NCBI RefSeq assembly: GCF_029763755.1
Contig: NZ_JARUVM010000040.1
Span: forward strand, 1-35,276
Origin: Luteimonas sp. 8-5
GTDB taxonomy: Bacteria; Pseudomonadota; Gammaproteobacteria; Xanthomonadales; Xanthomonadaceae
Length of the DNA stretch: 35,276 nucleotides
Direction: 5' to 3'
Position numbers and translations under genes: made by a program. Shown here piece by piece: positions 33,291-35,276 of this stretch. The notes under the pieces were generated by a model that saw only the letters and a list, made by a program, of their open reading frames with translations, searched no databases and was not told where the DNA came from. The first letter of the stretch is position 1. Each line of letters opens with the position of its first letter.

Positions 33291-33978
33291 AGAACGGCAG
33301 CCGGAGAGCGTTCTCCGGGCAACGGGCTTGGCAAAGACCTACGCCGAGGGGTCCTTGCGCACGCCGGTGTTCGATGGGCTGGACATCGAAGTGCATGCAG
33401 GCGAAACCGTGGCGATCCTGGGCGCGTCGGGCGCGGGCAAGAGCACGTTGCTGCACTTGCTGGGCGGGCTCGATACGCCGACGGCGGGCGAGGTCTACGT
33501 TGCCGGGCAGAAGATGAGCGCGCTCTCGGACGCGGCGCGCGGCAAGTTGCGCAACCGAGCGCTCGGCTTCGTCTACCAGTTCCACCACCTGCTGCCCGAG
33601 TTCACCGCGCTGGAGAACGTGATGCTGCCGGTACTGCTCGGTGGCACGCAGGTGCCGGAAGCGGCCGCGCGAGCCCGGGAGTTGCTGGAGTCGGTCGGCC
33701 TGGGCCATCGCCTGGGACACAAGCCGGGCGAGCTGTCGGGCGGCGAGCGCCAGCGCACCGCGGTGGCGCGCGCCCTGGTCAACAAGCCGGCCTGCGTGAT
33801 GGGCGACGAGCCCACCGGCAACCTCGACGAGAAGACCGCGGCCAACGTGTTCGGACAGATGCTGGAACTCAACCGCGCCCACCGCACCAGCCTGGTCCTG
33901 GTCACCCACGACCGCAGCCTCGCGCGCAAGCTCGACCGCGTCATGGAGCTCCACGAAGGCAAGCTCCGCCAGCTCTGA
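33283..33978 (+). CDS. lolD: Lipoprotein-releasing ABC ATPase LolD
   Basis: 231 residues from the ATG at 33283. Walker [10 protein letters not shown] (47-55), Q-loop region [18 protein letters not shown] (LolD-specific), signature LSGGERQR (151-158), Walker [12 protein letters not shown] (172-182) and switch His in LVTHDRS. It powers transfer of lipoproteins from the inner membrane to LolA. Overlap with the permease gene shows coupled expression. The second GGGGACGGAGG hairpin follows 4 bases after its stop. Confidence 0.95.
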   Translation: MNEERQPESVLRATGLAKTYAEGSLRTPVFDGLDIEVHAGETVAILGASGAGKSTLLHLLGGLDTPTAGEVYVAGQKMSALSDAARGKLRNRALGFVYQFHHLLPEFTALENVMLPVLLGGTQVPEAAARARELLESVGLGHRLGHKPGELSGGERQRTAVARALVNKPACVMGDEPTGNLDEKTAANVFGQMLELNRAHRTSLVLVTHDRSLARKLDRVMELHEGKLRQL

Positions 33979-33982
33979 AAAG

Positions 33983-34040
33983 AAAAAAAGGGGACGGAGG
34001 TAATTAAGCGCGCGCGCTTAATTACCTCCGTCCCCTTTTT
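33983..34040. terminator. Perfect inverted repeat, likely bidirectional terminator (copy 2)
   Basis: Same sequence as copy 1 (A-tract, GGGGACGGAGGTAATTAAG, centre CGCGCG instead of the GAA loop, complement, T-tract). It fills the gap between the convergent lolD and DUF3574 genes and touches the latter's stop. Confidence 0.88.
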
Positions 34041-34463
34041 CTATTGGCAGGTGGGGGTGGTGGTGCGGAGCACGGCTTCCTGGGCGAAGCGGGTCTTGTA
34101 GGCGGCGATGATGGAGTCGACCGCGGCGTCGCCCGCAGCACCTGCCGGGCGCACCACGGCGAGCACGTGGCTGGCTTCGCGGATGGTGTTGCCGGCTGTG
34201 CCGCGCCAGGCACCCTGCGCCGGCCAGGTGGTGAAGCCGTCGGGCAGGGCGGGAACGACCACCTCGTCGACGAAGCGGTGCCATTCCTCGTCGCTGACCA
34301 CGCCACCCGGGCGCTGCGTGCCGAAGTAGAGGCGTTCGTCGAGCGCCGCGTTGCGTCCGGAATCGCATGCAGGTGCGACTGCGGTGGCGGTTGTCGTGCA
34401 GCCGGCGGCCGCGAGGACCATGGCGCAGGCGAGGGCGGCGGCGTACGGATGGCGGGACGGCAT
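34041..34463 (-). CDS. DUF3574 lipoprotein
   Basis: 140 residues from the ATG at 34463. The signal peptide ALACAMVLAAAGC has a lipobox ending at Cys22. The mature part (RLYFGTQRPGGVVSDEEWHRFVDEVVVPALPDGFTTWPAQGAWRG, then REASHVLAVVRP) is the DUF3574 signature. Function unknown; it is probably an envelope lipoprotein. A longer frame upstream to 34661 overlaps the comEC start and lacks a signal, so it was rejected. Confidence 0.85.
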   Translation of the reverse strand: MPSRHPYAAALACAMVLAAAGCTTTATAVAPACDSGRNAALDERLYFGTQRPGGVVSDEEWHRFVDEVVVPALPDGFTTWPAQGAWRGTAGNTIREASHVLAVVRPAGAAGDAAVDSIIAAYKTRFAQEAVLRTTTPTCQ

Positions 34464-34537
34464 GGATCGGACTATACCGACGCCGCCGACGGCAGTGCGC
34501 CGATGGCGGCTGCACGCAGCCAGGCCGACGCTGGGCC

Positions 34538-35276
34538 ATGCGCACTGCAAGGCTTCCGCGAGTCCATGTCGCTCCGTTCGGACTGGCGGTGGCCGCGGCC
34601 CTATTGGCCGGTGTTGCCGGGTGCCTGCGGCTGCCGGCCTTGCCGCCTGTCGCCGCCGCATGGCTCGTGCTTGTCGCCGGTCTGGTGCTCTGGTGGCGCA
34701 GCGGGCTGCCGCGGTTTGCCGGCGCCCTGCTGTGCGGCTTCGCGCTCGCGTCCCTGCATGCCGGTGCGGCGATGTCGCTGCGCCTGCCGGTGGCGCTCGA
34801 ACGCGCGGACGTCATGGCCAGCGGCACCGTGGTCGACCTGCCGTTGCACGAACCGGGACGGACGCGCTTCCGCTTCCGGGTGGACGACGACGGGTCGCAG
34901 GAGGCCGCGTTGCGCGGCAGGTTGCTGCAGTTGTCCTGGTATGCCGATCGCGGCGACCGCGGCGACCGCGCGCAAGGCGCGCTCCTGCGGGCCGGGTCGC
35001 GGTGGGAGCTGCACCTGCGCGTCCGCGCACCGCGCGGCCTGCGCAATCCCGGCTCCATCGACGCGGAGAAGCGTGCGCTGGCCGCGCGCATCGCGGCCAC
35101 CGGCTACGTGCGCGATCCGGAACTGGCACGCGAGTCGGCGCCGGCCCGCGGCATCGACGCCTGGCGTGGACGCATGGCCGCGCGCATCGAAGCGTCCGTG
35201 CCGTCGCCATCGTCGCGGTTCGTGCGCGCACTCGCACTGGGCGACACGCGCGGGCTGCAGGAAGCCGACTGGACCA
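34538..35276 (+). CDS. comEC: ComEC/Rec2 DNA uptake channel protein (partial, N-terminal)
   Basis: 246 codons from the ATG at 34538; the frame runs off the right edge. The N-terminus has two to three hydrophobic helices (LAVAAALLAGVAGCL, PPVAAAWLVLVAGLVLWW, FAGALLCGFALASLHAG). A DUF4131 OB-like domain follows (VMASGTVVDLPLHEPGRTRFRF, LLQLSWYADR, WELHLRVRAPRGLRNPGS). The last part, FVRALALGDTRGLQEADW, begins the competence channel domain. ComEC moves single-stranded DNA across the inner membrane in transformation. The start codon is chosen by frame and hydrophobicity; no strong ribosome site is seen. Confidence 0.88.
   Translation, partial: MRTARLPRVHVAPFGLAVAAALLAGVAGCLRLPALPPVAAAWLVLVAGLVLWWRSGLPRFAGALLCGFALASLHAGAAMSLRLPVALERADVMASGTVVDLPLHEPGRTRFRFRVDDDGSQEAALRGRLLQLSWYADRGDRGDRAQGALLRAGSRWELHLRVRAPRGLRNPGSIDAEKRALAARIAATGYVRDPELARESAPARGIDAWRGRMAARIEASVPSPSSRFVRALALGDTRGLQEADWT

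Overview
The window is a gene-dense, high-GC stretch of a gammaproteobacterial chromosome. The best guess is the family Xanthomonadaceae/Lysobacteraceae (Xanthomonas, Lysobacter or Luteimonas type). The guess rests on a lexA-imuA-imuB mutagenesis cassette, an sdhCDAB-sdhE-ygfX block, REP elements that begin GTAG/GTGG and fold on GCGGC-GGAA-GCCGC, and GGGAATGGGG repeats. I assign the family from recalled gene content and style, not from a search. I recognised no tRNA, rRNA, CRISPR array, prophage or transposase gene. No gene-free stretch exceeds 300 bases.

Layout. 1-2029 (minus): lexA, imuA and the start of imuB, an SOS-type translesion cassette cut by the left edge. 2289-4826 (minus): ferredoxin-NADP reductase and a UbiB/ABC1-type kinase. 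4925-5455 (plus): a DUF488 protein. 5623-9239 (minus): an apparent four-gene operon, TerB-like, ABC exporter, BON, then NYN plus OST-HTH/LOTUS. 9332-10864 (plus): class I fumarase. 10870-16352 (minus): a run of six membrane- and lipid-related genes (glycine-zipper lipoprotein, DUF456, phospholipase-D/cardiolipin-synthase type enzyme, MscS channel, outer-membrane phospholipase A, patatin). 16527-16982 (minus) is a membrane-anchored cytochrome c'-like protein, divergent from tcdA (17023-17865). 17985-18983 (minus): tatD and a small membrane protein. 19156-24309 (plus): a glycine-zipper protein, glutaryl-CoA dehydrogenase, a GNAT acetyltransferase, and a DUF3857/transglutaminase/Yip1-like fusion. 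24338-26614 (plus): a fused alpha-beta E1 of a 2-oxoacid dehydrogenase. 26677-27453 (minus): ygfZ. 27482-31769 (plus): an SDHAF4-like protein, sdhC, sdhD, sdhA, sdhB, sdhE and a YgfX-like protein. 31787-31921 (minus): a 44-residue peptide with a double-glycine leader look. 32049-33978 (plus): a LolC/E-type permease and LolD. 34041-34463 (minus): a DUF3574 lipoprotein. 34538 to the right edge (plus): comEC/rec2, partial.

Working together. Succinate dehydrogenase is encoded with both of its assembly factors, and fumarase, the next TCA-cycle enzyme, is elsewhere in the window. Glutaryl-CoA dehydrogenase and the fused E1 belong to amino-acid and 2-oxoacid breakdown. The Cls-MscS-PldA-patatin run suggests envelope stress and phospholipid turnover.

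The least explained content is repetitive rather than coding. Four repeat families lie at gene ends or operon joints: (i) three ~150-bp elements with GCGGAT arms; (ii) two near-identical GGGGACGGAGG hairpins between convergent genes; (iii) five REP loci, two of them inside the reading frames of lexA and ygfZ and three just upstream of Shine-Dalgarno sites in operon spacers; (iv) a GGGAATGGGG inverted repeat. Several genes take their stop codon or last residues from a repeat. I saw no clear new defence or enzymatic system; these repeats and the small leader-type peptide are the best leads.
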